A stretch of 64,000 bases of DNA, taken from positions 248,001 to 312,000 of the forward strand of contig CAXYDR010000002.1 of NCBI GenBank assembly GCA_964276095.1. Reading direction: 5' to 3'. The position numbers were made by a program, and so were the translations under genes. The DNA comes from GCA-2733415 sp964276095. GTDB lineage: Bacteria; Bacteroidota; Bacteroidia; Flavobacteriales; Flavobacteriaceae. The notes under the pieces are model-generated. The model was given only the letters and a program-made list of their open reading frames with translations. It did no database searches and was not told the origin of the DNA. The first letter of the stretch is position 1. Every line of letters begins with the position of its first letter. Below are positions 9,377 to 18,559 of this stretch, piece after piece.

Positions 9377-9713
9377 TTTCTGCCTTAGTATTTGTCCCTA
9401 ATAACACTTGCATAGTTTTCATAAATTCCGAAAACTCTGTAACTTTTTCTTCTACAGACACTTTTCCTGACTTTGTTAACGAATAATACTTACGTACTCG
9501 TTTACCTATAAAAACTTTTTCCGTAACCAACTCCCCCTTTTTTTCCAAAGCATGTAACGAAGGGTAAAGTGCTCCTTCGGTAATTTGAATTTTCCCATCG
9601 GTTAATTCCTTTACTCGGTTGGTAATTTCGTATCCATACATTTTACCCTGCTCCTTTAAAAGCTTTAAAATGATCGTTTTTAATGTTCCCTTTATTAATT
9701 CTGATGAGTACAT
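9369..9713 (-). CDS. PadR family transcriptional regulator
   Basis: 114 residues with a winged helix-turn-helix. Motifs include GTLKTIILKLL, YGYEITNRV and ITEGALYPSLHALEKKGE, followed by a YYSLTKSGK wing, all characteristic of PadR. The short C-terminal helix is for dimerisation. It is coupled to the downstream membrane protein by an 8-bp overlap. PadR proteins usually repress their own operon, and a repeat-rich promoter lies upstream at about 10161-10220. The ligand cannot be told. Confidence 0.92.
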   Translation of the reverse strand: MYSSELIKGTLKTIILKLLKEQGKMYGYEITNRVKELTDGKIQITEGALYPSLHALEKKGELVTEKVFIGKRVRKYYSLTKSGKVSVEEKVTEFSEFMKTMQVLLGTNTKAENV

Positions 9714-9931
9714 ATTATTGTGTGTTTTTTTAAATAGAATATCTTTTACAACTCCTCCTGATGCAACTGAAAAAATTACACCCTTTTTACCATTTCTTTT
9801 AAAATGATATCGAGTTTTATCTTGAGATCCAAATTCATCCTTCTGACCTAAAATTAACTCTATTTTTGGATTATTAGGAAATTCACGAAAGTGTTTTTTA
9901 TTATACAGTAAACTAGATAGCTATAACGATA
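9714..9931 (-). other. Open, protein-like stretch with no start codon upstream of padR
   Basis: In the same frame as the PadR gene, the minus strand stays open for about 66 codons upstream of the PadR ATG, back to an in-frame TAG near 9921. The translation is protein-like, for example LYNKKHFREFPNNPKIELIL, and later GVIFSVASGGVVKDILFKK. It has no ATG, GTG or TTG start. It may be a gene remnant, a gene that lost its start, or chance. No function can be given. Confidence 0.35.
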
Positions 9932-10117
9932 TTAATTATTTTTTAAAGCTCCTTTGTACTTATCCATAAAGAATGATGGTAGTAATGCGAAATTTAACAA
10001 TACAAATCCTGCAAACATTATAAACCCCCTGTATGGCCAATGGAAAAATTCAAACATGGTTCCTATTCCGAAAGAAAAAAAAGTTAAAAATGCGATTATA
10101 TAAGTTCTCTTTTTCAT
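9932..10117 (-). CDS. Small membrane protein with HWP motif
   Basis: 61 residues, two membrane helices with a short loop: GIGTMFEFFHWPYRGFIM followed by a second helix ending FALLPSFFMDKYKG. This is one copy of the same two-helix unit found twice in the 224-residue protein of this operon. It is the first gene after a good Bacteroidota promoter at 10174-10204 and is followed, after 218 bp, by padR on the same strand. Function unknown. Confidence 0.7.
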   Translation of the reverse strand: MKKRTYIIAFLTFFSFGIGTMFEFFHWPYRGFIMFAGFVLLNFALLPSFFMDKYKGALKNN

Positions 10118-10160
10118 AATTAATGTGATTTAAATTATTATAATTTGTTTATAAACTTCT

Positions 10161-10220
10161 CTTATGCATAATTCAAATATACATAAGAAAACAATGTATA
10201 CAAATTTTTACATAAGAAAA
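10161..10220 (-). promoter_or_regulatory. Promoter with overlapping repeats (candidate PadR operator)
   Basis: On the minus strand a TTTG (10201-10204) is 19 nt from TATATTTG (10174-10181), a full match to the Bacteroidota sigma-A promoter. The inverted repeat CTTATG (10161-10166) / CATAAG (10182-10187) brackets the -7 box. TACATAAGAAAA occurs twice as a direct repeat (10180 and 10209), and ATGT-N12-ACAT spans 10194-10213. These are plausible PadR binding sites, by analogy with ATGT/ACAT operators of the family. Confidence 0.6.
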
Positions 10221-10271
10221 TTAGGTGTTTCAGGTTTAGAAATAGTTTAAAAAAGTTGTAAAAAATAAAAA

Positions 10272-10742
10272 TCAATCTACCTGAAGTGATACAGACAGTA
10301 CATTTGGAAGGTAATTATGATCGAATGTATGCAGTACTTTTATTTTATAAATACCTTGATCTAAAAATTTATACTCTTTTATAATTATAGATTTAAGATC
10401 ACAATAATCACCAACACAGTCGCCTATTTCATTTGATTTTTCATCTAATAATTGCAATGAGAAAGGGACTTTGTAAATTTGATGTAAAGGAGAAGTAATA
10501 TATACCTCCAAAGGAATTTCTGAGAATTGAAATCCATGCACATAACTAATATCAAATTGAATAGAATATAATTGGTTGGGAGATGTATTATTAAAATCTA
10601 GCGACAATACATCGGATTGATACCACCTGTTCTTAGGGAAATCTAATTGTGCTGTATGCTTATCTGTACATTGAATACACATCATAAACCAAATAGCAAA
10701 CATAAGTAGGTAAGGTGATTTTCTTAAGAACAGATGCATCAA
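10272..10742 (-). CDS. GldH-like lipoprotein
   Basis: 156 residues (two possible Met starts at 10742 and 10739). An N-terminal hydrophobic segment ends in Cys residues (MMCIQCTDK), giving a probable lipoprotein signal, though the lipobox is not ideal. The rest is beta-rich with GDCVGDYCDL and a final strand pair ending LPNVLSVSLQV. This layout resembles GldH, a gliding-motility/T9SS-associated lipoprotein, but the similarity seen by eye is weak. It might instead be a paralogue or another small beta-sandwich lipoprotein. No other gld gene is nearby. Confidence 0.5.
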   Translation of the reverse strand: MMHLFLRKSPYLLMFAIWFMMCIQCTDKHTAQLDFPKNRWYQSDVLSLDFNNTSPNQLYSIQFDISYVHGFQFSEIPLEVYITSPLHQIYKVPFSLQLLDEKSNEIGDCVGDYCDLKSIIIKEYKFLDQGIYKIKVLHTFDHNYLPNVLSVSLQVD

Positions 10743-10868
10743 ATGGGGCTTATTTATATTTATAACGTAAAAAACTATTAATTAGTATGTTATACGTATT
10801 TAAATCTCGAAAAACTCCATTAATAATACAGCTAATTCCGTTTTTAAAACTTAAACAACACTACGTTA

Positions 10869-11885
10869 TTATTTTTTGATTTTATTTTCCCAATTCCATG
10901 CAGAAAGCATAGCTTCATCTAAAGTTGATTCCGCTTTCCAACCTAAATCAGAAGTTACTTTTTGGGTATCAGCATATGCTTCAATTATATCTCCTGCTCT
11001 TCTTGGAGCAAATCTATAATTTAAAGAAGTATTAGACACTCTTTCAAAAGACTGAATCACTTCTAAAACTGTACTTCCTTTTCCTGTACCAATATTATAC
11101 GTTTCGTAATTAGCTGTATTATTGTTATTAATCAATCGTTCAATTGCTACAACATGTGCTTTAGCTAAATCAACTACATGAATATAATCCCTAACACAAG
11201 TACCATCTATTGTTGGATAATCATTTCCAAACACCGATAATTCATTTCTAATTCCAATTCCTGTTTGAGTGATATACGGCACTAAATTTTGAGGAACTCC
11301 AATAGGAAGCTCTCCTAATTCAGCAGTTGGATGTGCACCAATTGGATTAAAATAACGTAATGCAATTGCCTTTAACTGTTGAGATATTTTACACGTATCC
11401 TGAATAATTTCTTCTCCAATTTGTTTTGTATTACCATAAGGAGATTCTGCTTTTTTAACGGGTGCATTTTCAGTAATTGGCATTTCATCTGCTTGTCCAT
11501 AAACTGTACAAGAGCTACTAAAAATAAAATTTGGTATTTGATGCTTTTCTAAAGCTTGCAATACATAAACTAATGTTGTTAAATTATTTTCATAATACAA
11601 CAATGGATTTTCTACACTCTCTCCTACAGCTTTACTTGCTGCAAAATGAATTACACCAATAATGTCTTGGTGCATTTGAAAAAAAGAAAAAACAGCCGAT
11701 TTATCACGTAATTCTAATTGTTCAAAAAACGGACGTATACCTGTAACCTTTTCTATACCGTCTAAAACAGCTAGAGTAGAATTTGATAAGTTATCTATAA
11801 TAACAACTTCATATCCTCTTTGTTGTAATTCAACAACAGTATGTGAACCTATAAAACCAAGGCCTCCAGTTACAAGTACTTTCAT
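10869..11885 (-). CDS. galE: UDP-glucose 4-epimerase
   Basis: Interconverts UDP-glucose and UDP-galactose for surface polysaccharide. 338 residues, extended short-chain dehydrogenase fold: NAD-binding GGLGFIGSHT at the N-terminus, SSSCTVYG, the catalytic YGNTK (Y-x3-K), and the GalE C-terminal pattern RYFNPIGAHP and YNIGTGKGSTVLEVI. It runs in the same direction as the upstream aminotransferase 67 bp away, and both probably supply nucleotide sugars. High confidence in the family. Confidence 0.94.
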   Translation of the reverse strand: MKVLVTGGLGFIGSHTVVELQQRGYEVVIIDNLSNSTLAVLDGIEKVTGIRPFFEQLELRDKSAVFSFFQMHQDIIGVIHFAASKAVGESVENPLLYYENNLTTLVYVLQALEKHQIPNFIFSSSCTVYGQADEMPITENAPVKKAESPYGNTKQIGEEIIQDTCKISQQLKAIALRYFNPIGAHPTAELGELPIGVPQNLVPYITQTGIGIRNELSVFGNDYPTIDGTCVRDYIHVVDLAKAHVVAIERLINNNNTANYETYNIGTGKGSTVLEVIQSFERVSNTSLNYRFAPRRAGDIIEAYADTQKVTSDLGWKAESTLDEAMLSAWNWENKIKK

Positions 11886-11952
11886 ATTAAATTTTTAATA
11901 ATGAAACAAGGTAATCAAAACTGAGCTTAATTACCTTATTATCAATAATATA

Positions 11953-13077
11953 TTATTTATTTACAAACGCAATCACTTTTGAAGTAATAAACTCAATTTG
12001 TTCATCATCTAATTCAGTATGCATTGGTAATGATATTACTTCTTTTATTAGTTGATTTGTGACAGTAAAATCTGCTTCGTTATAACGCTCATCTGCATAT
12101 GCTTTTTGGCTATGCAATGGGATTGGATAATACACTCCACAAGGGATTTCATTATCATTTAAAAACTGAGCCAACCCATCTCTATCAATACCTTTTATTT
12201 TTAAGGTATACTGATGAAATACATGGTCTCCATTACGAAAAGGAGTTGTAACACAGTCAATGTTCTCAAAAGCTTTATCATACTTTGAAGCTGCTAATTG
12301 ACGTGCTGAATTATAATTCCCTAAGTTTTTTAATTTCGTTCTTAATACAGCTGCCTGCACAGAATCCAAACGAGAGTTTACCCCTACTACATCATGGTGA
12401 TATCTTTTATACATTCCGTGATTAACGATCCCACGAATAATATGTGCTAGTTCATCATCATTAGTGAAAATTGCACCTCCATCACCATAACATCCTAAAT
12501 TTTTAGATGGGAAAAATGACGTTGAAGCTACGTGACCTATAGTTCCGGCTTTCTTTTTTGTTCCATCAGCCGAAGCATAATCTGCTCCAATAGCCTGAGC
12601 ATTATCTTCAAGAACAAATAAGTTATGCTTTTCAGCCAACTCCATTATTGCATCCATATTGGCACTTTGTCCGAATAAATGCACTGGAACAATAGCTTTA
12701 GTTTTTGGAGTAATTGCTTTTTCAATTGCAGCAATATCAATATTAAAATCGTCTGGATTAACATCTACTAAAACTGGAGTTAATCCTAATAATGCTATAA
12801 CCTCAACTGTAGCCGCAAAAGTGAAGTCAGCAGTGATTACCTCATCTCCTGGCTTTAAACCAAGTCCCATCATTGCTATTTGTAACGCATCAGTTCCGTT
12901 TGCACATGGTATAACATGTTTTACATCTAAATACGTCTCTAATTCTGATTGAAATCCTTTTACTTCAGGTCCGTTTATATATGCTGTAGAATCTAATACA
13001 TTTAAAATTGATGCATTAACTTCTTCTTTTATTTTTTCATACTGACCTTTAAGGTCTACCATTTGAATCTTTTTCAT
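11953..13077 (-). CDS. DegT/DnrJ/EryC1/StrS family aminotransferase
   Basis: 374 residues, PLP-dependent sugar aminotransferase of fold type I, putting an amino group on a nucleotide-linked keto-sugar for cell-envelope glycans. Motifs: MVDLKGQYEKIKEEV, NGTDALQIAM, DFTFAATVEVI, EDNAQAIGA and SFFPSKNLGCYGDGGA with the Schiff-base Lys192. The nearest named homologues are WbpE- and Per-type enzymes, but the exact substrate cannot be read from sequence. It is divergent from kdtA and upstream of galE, in a surface-polysaccharide context. Confidence 0.88.
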   Translation of the reverse strand: MKKIQMVDLKGQYEKIKEEVNASILNVLDSTAYINGPEVKGFQSELETYLDVKHVIPCANGTDALQIAMMGLGLKPGDEVITADFTFAATVEVIALLGLTPVLVDVNPDDFNIDIAAIEKAITPKTKAIVPVHLFGQSANMDAIMELAEKHNLFVLEDNAQAIGADYASADGTKKKAGTIGHVASTSFFPSKNLGCYGDGGAIFTNDDELAHIIRGIVNHGMYKRYHHDVVGVNSRLDSVQAAVLRTKLKNLGNYNSARQLAASKYDKAFENIDCVTTPFRNGDHVFHQYTLKIKGIDRDGLAQFLNDNEIPCGVYYPIPLHSQKAYADERYNEADFTVTNQLIKEVISLPMHTELDDEQIEFITSKVIAFVNK

Positions 13078-13176
13078 TATATACGTTCTTCGTTAATTTG
13101 ATCAAAAATACAAAATCCAATTTGTTTATGTCTTGAATTTGAGTTAAGAAATGTATTTTAGCATTCAGAATAATCA

Positions 13177-13269
13177 ATGCCCTCGACGCAAGTATATGAG
13201 GCATGGATTTAATCTAATATTTCGTTCGAAGAAGGTCTCGAAAAATTTAAAACCCAACAATGGGATTAA
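13177..13269 (+). other. Run of three short hairpins upstream of kdtA
   Basis: The leader before kdtA is less AT-rich than other intergenic DNA here and can form three successive hairpins. They are ATGCCCTC / GAGGCAT (13177-13204, one bulge), TTTCG / CGAAA (13220-13243) and CCCA-ACAA-TGGG extended by TTTAA/TTAAA (13246-13269). It may be a structured 5' leader or a copy of an intergenic repeat. It is also formally open in the kdtA frame. Confidence 0.35.
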
Positions 13270-13282
13270 ACGCACTTACATC

Positions 13283-14512
13283 TTGTTATTTTTTTATAAT
13301 ATATTAATACATATCACTAGTTACTTATTAAAAGGAATTGCTTTATTTAACCCGAAAATAAAGCAATTTGTTGATGGTAGAAAAACTGTTTTTGAATCAC
13401 TGGAAAGTTCTATTTCAGAAACAGATAAAACTATATGGATTCATTGTGCTTCTTTAGGTGAATTTGAGCAAGGACTACCTATTATAAAAGAGCTCAAAAA
13501 GCAATACACAGCTCACAAAATAATAGTTAGTTTTTTCTCTCCTTCAGGTTATGAAGTAAAAAAGGATAGTCCACATGCCGATGTGATTATCTATTTACCT
13601 TTAGACACTAAAACCAAGGCAAAACGTTTTTTAAATATCGTTCATCCAGATATTGCAATTTTCGTGAAATATGAATTTTGGCCTAATTATTTAAATGAAT
13701 TAAAAAAACGAAATATTAAAACACTATTAGTTTCAGGTATTTTTAGAGAAAATCAAATATTCTTTAAAGTTTTTGGAAAAGGAATGAGAAAATCACTACT
13801 TACGTTTGACCACTTTTTTGTTCAAAACAAAAACTCAAAAGAGCTATTAAATTCTATTCAATTCACAAATGTAACTGTATCTGGAGATACCCGATTCGAT
13901 AGAGTTTCGGAAATTGTAACTAGAGATAATCAATTAAATTTCATTGATCAATTTAAACAACATAAGACAACTATTGTTTACGGAAGCTCATGGAATGATG
14001 ACGAAGTCATTTATTTAGACAGTTTAAACAATTCTGAAAACACCAAACATATTATTGCACCTCATGATATTAAACCGCATAAAATATCTAAATTAAAAAG
14101 CCTTATAACAAAATCTGTTATTTTATATTCTGAAATTGAGGGTAAAAACTTAGCAGATTATGATGTATTAATAATAGATACTATTGGCTTACTTACCAAA
14201 ATTTATAGCTATGCTGACATCGCTTATGTTGGAGGGGGATTCAAAACAGGATTACATAACACTTTAGAACCCGCAGTATTTGGAATACCTGTCGTAATTG
14301 GACCCCAATATCAGAAATTTCAAGAAGCAGTTGATTTAGTAGCACAAAAAGGAATTCTATCCGTTTCAAATAAAGATTCCTACCATAGTATTATACACCA
14401 ACTTCTAACCTCATCCTCATATAGATTAAATACTGGTGAGATCAATAGCAGTTACATTAAAAGTAATGAAGGAGCTACTCTAAAAGTTTTGGAATACTTA
14501 AAAACTTCATAA
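13283..14512 (+). CDS. kdtA: 3-deoxy-D-manno-octulosonic acid (Kdo) transferase
   Basis: Transfers Kdo to lipid A precursor at the inner membrane. A single N-terminal membrane helix (FFYNILIHITSYLLKGIAL) is followed by a GT-B glycosyltransferase. Family motifs: IWIHCASLGEFEQGLPI, VKYEFWPN, VSGDTRFDRV and the donor-site stretch YVGGGFKTGLHNTLEPAVFG. The only in-frame ATG (13151) would add 44 residues that do not look like this family. The TTG at 13283 gives the usual N-terminus MLFFYNILIH and is preferred, so the true start is uncertain by that amount. An intrinsic terminator follows. Confidence 0.92.
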   Translation: MLFFYNILIHITSYLLKGIALFNPKIKQFVDGRKTVFESLESSISETDKTIWIHCASLGEFEQGLPIIKELKKQYTAHKIIVSFFSPSGYEVKKDSPHADVIIYLPLDTKTKAKRFLNIVHPDIAIFVKYEFWPNYLNELKKRNIKTLLVSGIFRENQIFFKVFGKGMRKSLLTFDHFFVQNKNSKELLNSIQFTNVTVSGDTRFDRVSEIVTRDNQLNFIDQFKQHKTTIVYGSSWNDDEVIYLDSLNNSENTKHIIAPHDIKPHKISKLKSLITKSVILYSEIEGKNLADYDVLIIDTIGLLTKIYSYADIAYVGGGFKTGLHNTLEPAVFGIPVVIGPQYQKFQEAVDLVAQKGILSVSNKDSYHSIIHQLLTSSSYRLNTGEINSSYIKSNEGATLKVLEYLKTS

Positions 14513-14513
14513 A

Positions 14514-14545
14514 AAAAGCTCAAAAACTAATGCTTTTGAGCTTTT
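14514..14545 (+). terminator. Intrinsic terminator after kdtA
   Basis: AAAAGCTCAAAA / TTTTGAGCTTTT with an 8-nt loop. It is symmetrical enough to act on both strands between convergent genes. Confidence 0.8.
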
Positions 14546-14583
14546 AACTATCCATAAAGGACATTCAATATTGGGCTATTCAA

Positions 14584-15003
14584 TTATAATTTTTCAAAAT
14601 TCACATGCTCCATATTCCCAGTAAAATCATTACTTAATCCTGATAATGAAATATTTAAACTTGATAATGAATTCAGACCCCATTCATTGTGAAACATACG
14701 TAAAGGCTCATTTTTTGTAGGAATTAAAATACGTAATCCGCTTTTAGATTCTAATACACTCCAAAAACCACCAATTGAAAATGCTTCTGATTCTTTAGTA
14801 ATTATTAATTCATTATTAGCTTTAAATTCAAAAATAAAACCGTTTAAGGTTGCTGTCGCATCACCTGATACTTTTTCTAGATAAGCCACTTCCCATTTTC
14901 CTAAAACATCACCCTCTGTAACCGGAGTTACTATTACCCCATCATCATTACTACATGATAAAAATAAAAAGCTGGTAATAAATAACAAAAACACTTTTTT
15001 CAT
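14584..15003 (-). CDS. Lipocalin-like lipoprotein
   Basis: 139 residues with a clear lipoprotein signal (FLFLSCSNDD, Cys at about residue 17, acidic residues right after it as in exported Bacteroidota lipoproteins). The remainder is a small beta-barrel-like domain starting GDVLGKWEVAYLEK, resembling the lipocalin-like/DUF4923-type domains common in this phylum. No catalytic residues are recognisable. Stand-alone gene between kdtA and mutS. Function unknown. Confidence 0.75.
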   Translation of the reverse strand: MKKVFLLFITSFLFLSCSNDDGVIVTPVTEGDVLGKWEVAYLEKVSGDATATLNGFIFEFKANNELIITKESEAFSIGGFWSVLESKSGLRILIPTKNEPLRMFHNEWGLNSLSSLNISLSGLSNDFTGNMEHVNFEKL

Positions 15004-15164
15004 AACATAACTGTTTTACTATTAACTATTTAGTTATGTTTTCTTGGAGACTTCAAATATATATAAAAAAAAATAGTTTCACAACAAGAAATTACATTTT
15101 CACAACAAAAAAAAATCATAATCATCTGGAAAACAAGTTTTAACAAAAAAACTTAATAAACTAG

Positions 15165-17771
15165 CTACTTCACTAACATTCGCTTAATTTCATTTAATTT
15201 CATTAAAGCTTCTATTGGGGTTAGTGTATCGATATCGGTATGAATAATTTCTTCTTTTAAATCAGAAAGCAACGGGTCATCTAAATTAAAAAAGCTTAAT
15301 TGCATTTCATCTTGTACCGCATTTAAATTATCGGTAAGTTCCTCTGAGGAATGAGACTTTTCTAGCTTCTTTAGTATTTTATTTGCTTTTCTAATTACTT
15401 GTTGTGGCATTCCTGCCATTTTTGCTACATGAATTCCGAAACTATGATGACTCCCTCCTGCTACTAATTTACGTAAAAACAACACATCGTTTTTAGTTTC
15501 CTTAACCGATACATTAAAGTTTTTAATTCGCTTAAAAGTCTCTGTCATTTCATTCAACTCATGATAATGGGTTGCGAATAATGTTTTTGCTTTTGAAGGA
15601 TGTTCATGTAAATACTCTGAGATAGCCCAAGCTATGGATACTCCATCATAAGTACTTGTACCTCGACCAATTTCATCTAACAATACTAAACTTCTTTCAG
15701 AAAGATTGTTTAATATGGAAGCAGTTTCATTCATTTCCACCATAAAGGTAGATTCTCCCATAGAAATGTTATCACTAGCTCCTACTCGTGTAAATATTTT
15801 ATCTACTAAACCTATTCTAGCAGAATCTGCGGGAACAAAACTCCCCATTTGTGCCAACAATACTATTAAAGCTGTTTGACGTAAAATAGCCGATTTACCA
15901 GACATATTTGGTCCAGTAATCATAATCATTTGTTGTGTGTCTTTATCTAAATAAACATCGTTAGCAATATAAGTATCACCTATAGGCAATTGCTTTTCAA
16001 TTACTGGGTGACGTCCGTTTTTAATATCTAATACATAAGACTCATCAATAACAGGCAATATATAATTATTTGTTTTTGCTAAATCTGTGTATGAACACAA
16101 ACAGTCTAACTGCGCTATTAAACTTGCATTTTGTTGTACAGACTGTATGTAATTAGATATCCATTGTACTAGATCTGCAAATAATTGTTGCTCTAAAGCT
16201 CCAATTTTTTCCTCAGCACCTAATATTTTTACTTCGTACTCTTTTAATTCTTCTGTAATGTAACGCTCCGCATTTACAAGGGTTTGTTTTCTAATCCATG
16301 ATGCTGGAACTTTATCTTTGTGTGTATTTCTAACCTCTATATAATATCCAAAGACATTGTTAGAAGCAATTTTTAAAGAAGAGATTCCTGTTGCTTCGGT
16401 TTCACGCTGCAACATTTTGGCTAAGTAATCTTTACCAGAATATGCTAGGCTTCTATATTCATCCAACTCATCAGAAAAACCTGTTGCAATAGCATTTCCT
16501 TTTATAATATTTACTGGTGCTTCTTCATTAAGTGTTTCTATTATTTTACTACGCAACAAATCACATCCGTGTAAATTATCACCTATTACTTTTAATGCTT
16601 CATTTTCACTTTTGCTTGTCAATTCCTTTATAGGAACAATTGCTTCTAATGAATTTTTAAGCTGAATAACTTCTCTTGGACTTATTTTATGAGTGGCTAC
16701 TTTAGAAATTAAACGTTCTAAATCACCTATTTGTTTCGTATTGTTTTGAATAACATCAAACGAGGCAGTGTTTTTTAACAAATATGAAACTACTTGATGT
16801 CGTTGCTCTATTTTTTGCTTGTTTTTTAACGGCAATGCTAACCAACGTTTTAACATTCGCCCGCCCATTGGCGATACAGTTTTATCAATAACATCTAATA
16901 AGGTTACAGCATTTACCGACTGTGAACCGTACAATTCTAAATTACGAACCGTAAAACGATCCATCCATACATATTCATCTTCCGCAATACGGTTAATCCC
17001 GGTTATGTGTTCTAATTTATTATGTTGAGTTTCGGATAGGTAGTATAAAATTGCACCTGATGCAACAATTCCTTCTTCCAACTGTGTTATCCCAAAACCT
17101 TTTAAGGAGTTTGTTTTAAAATGATTGGTTAACACCTCATTAGCATAATCATGTTTATAAATCCAATCTTCTAAATAAAACGAATGATATCCCGATCCAA
17201 AAGCTTCTTTAAATACTTGCTTTTTATTTTTAGGAACTAAAACTTCACTCGGATTAAAGTTTTGCAGAAGCTTATCAATATATTCTTGATTTCCTTCGGA
17301 TACTAGAAATTCCCCTGTAGAAACATCTAAAAAAGCAACCCCTATATTTTTCTTACCAAATTGTAAGGCACATAAAAAATTATTTGTTTTAGATTGTAGA
17401 ACTTCATCATTTAAAGCTACACCTGGAGTAACCAATTCTGTAACCCCACGTTTAACAATCGTTTTTGTTTGCTTAGGATCTTCTAATTGATCGCAAATAG
17501 CAACACGCAACCCTGCTTTTACCAACTTTGGTAAATACGTATTTATAGAGTGGTGTGGGAAACCAGCTAACTCCAACTTATCACCACCATTATTCCTGTA
17601 GGTTAGAGTTATACCTAAAATCTGTGCACTTTTAATAGCATCATCACCAAAGGTTTCGTAGAAATCGCCAACACGAAACAACAACATTGCATCAGGATAT
17701 TTAGTCTTAATGGTATTGTATTGTTGCATTAACGGAGTTACTCTTTTCTCTTTTTCTACTTTTTTTGCCAA
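15165..17771 (-). CDS. mutS: DNA mismatch repair protein MutS
   Basis: 868 residues, full length. Mismatch-recognition Phe37-x-Glu39 (GDFYETF), connector, lever and clamp domains, and a C-terminal ATPase with Walker A GPNMSGKS (residues 620-627), the STFMVEM signature, Walker B LVLLDEIGRGTS and a helix-turn-helix. It binds mismatches and recruits MutL. The C-terminal tail (about 800-868) carries the dimerisation segment. Single gene. High confidence. Confidence 0.97.
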   Translation of the reverse strand: MAKKVEKEKRVTPLMQQYNTIKTKYPDAMLLFRVGDFYETFGDDAIKSAQILGITLTYRNNGGDKLELAGFPHHSINTYLPKLVKAGLRVAICDQLEDPKQTKTIVKRGVTELVTPGVALNDEVLQSKTNNFLCALQFGKKNIGVAFLDVSTGEFLVSEGNQEYIDKLLQNFNPSEVLVPKNKKQVFKEAFGSGYHSFYLEDWIYKHDYANEVLTNHFKTNSLKGFGITQLEEGIVASGAILYYLSETQHNKLEHITGINRIAEDEYVWMDRFTVRNLELYGSQSVNAVTLLDVIDKTVSPMGGRMLKRWLALPLKNKQKIEQRHQVVSYLLKNTASFDVIQNNTKQIGDLERLISKVATHKISPREVIQLKNSLEAIVPIKELTSKSENEALKVIGDNLHGCDLLRSKIIETLNEEAPVNIIKGNAIATGFSDELDEYRSLAYSGKDYLAKMLQRETEATGISSLKIASNNVFGYYIEVRNTHKDKVPASWIRKQTLVNAERYITEELKEYEVKILGAEEKIGALEQQLFADLVQWISNYIQSVQQNASLIAQLDCLCSYTDLAKTNNYILPVIDESYVLDIKNGRHPVIEKQLPIGDTYIANDVYLDKDTQQMIMITGPNMSGKSAILRQTALIVLLAQMGSFVPADSARIGLVDKIFTRVGASDNISMGESTFMVEMNETASILNNLSERSLVLLDEIGRGTSTYDGVSIAWAISEYLHEHPSKAKTLFATHYHELNEMTETFKRIKNFNVSVKETKNDVLFLRKLVAGGSHHSFGIHVAKMAGMPQQVIRKANKILKKLEKSHSSEELTDNLNAVQDEMQLSFFNLDDPLLSDLKEEIIHTDIDTLTPIEALMKLNEIKRMLVK

Positions 17772-18008
17772 TGTAATTTCTTTTAAATTATACGTATAAG
17801 TATTATTTTTTACTATTCTATTGAAAAAAACAATACTGTTAATTTACGTTTTAAGCACCTAAATTTAAGGTATTCATTATTATGATGCGAATTTAATTAA
17901 ATTACTATAACTTTTTATATTCTTTAGATATTTAGTATTTTTGATAATCAAGTTTTTTGGCATAGTCATTGAAGAACTTATAATTAAATAAAATAAATTT
18001 AAATTATC

Positions 18009-18464
18009 ATGAAAAAACTAATAACATTCGTATTTGCAATCGCTTTATTTACAGGAAGTACAGTTAACGCTCAAGAAACGGCAAAAAAAGGTGCGAAAAT
18101 AGAATTTGATCAAGAAGTAATTGATTATGGAGAAGTTGAATATGCTTCAAATGGAGAACGTGAATTTATAATTAAAAATATCGGAGATGCTCCGTTAGTG
18201 ATCACACGTACTAAAGGATCTTGTGGTTGTACTGTACCTACAAAACCTTCAGAACCAATTTTACCTGGTGAAACTGGAATTATGAAAGTGAAATATGATA
18301 CAAAAAGAGCAAACCAACCTTTTTCTAAAAGCATTACTGTAACTTCAAATGCAGTAAATTTCCCAACTAAAATCGTAAAGATTAAAGGAAAAGTATTAGC
18401 AAACCCAAATGCAAAAAAAGCAGCTTCAAAAAAGCCTGTTAAACCTGCTGTAGCAGTAAAATAA
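18009..18464 (+). CDS. Secreted DUF1573 protein
   Basis: 151 residues with a signal peptide (about 1-21, ends VNAQ). The DUF1573 domain has the typical strand pattern: FDQEVIDYGEVEYASNGERE, then the GSCGCTVP motif, then PGETGIMKVKYDTK and KIKGKVLA. The C-terminus is a Lys/Ala/Pro-rich tail. DUF1573 proteins are abundant periplasmic or surface Ig-like proteins in Bacteroidota with no assigned activity. A -7-like box TATTTTTG lies at 17936-17943. A strong terminator follows. Confidence 0.85.
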   Translation: MKKLITFVFAIALFTGSTVNAQETAKKGAKIEFDQEVIDYGEVEYASNGEREFIIKNIGDAPLVITRTKGSCGCTVPTKPSEPILPGETGIMKVKYDTKRANQPFSKSITVTSNAVNFPTKIVKIKGKVLANPNAKKAASKKPVKPAVAVK

Positions 18465-18487
18465 AGTAAACATTTACTTATAATATT

Positions 18488-18515
18488 AAAAGCACTCACC
18501 TGAGTGCTTTTTTTT
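18488..18515 (+). terminator. Intrinsic terminator after DUF1573 gene
   Basis: AAAAGCACTCA / TGAGTGCTTTT with a 2-nt apparent loop and eight T in total. Confidence 0.88.
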
Positions 18516-18559
18516 GTGGTATATTTTATTGATTTTTGTAATTGTAAAAAAGATCTATT

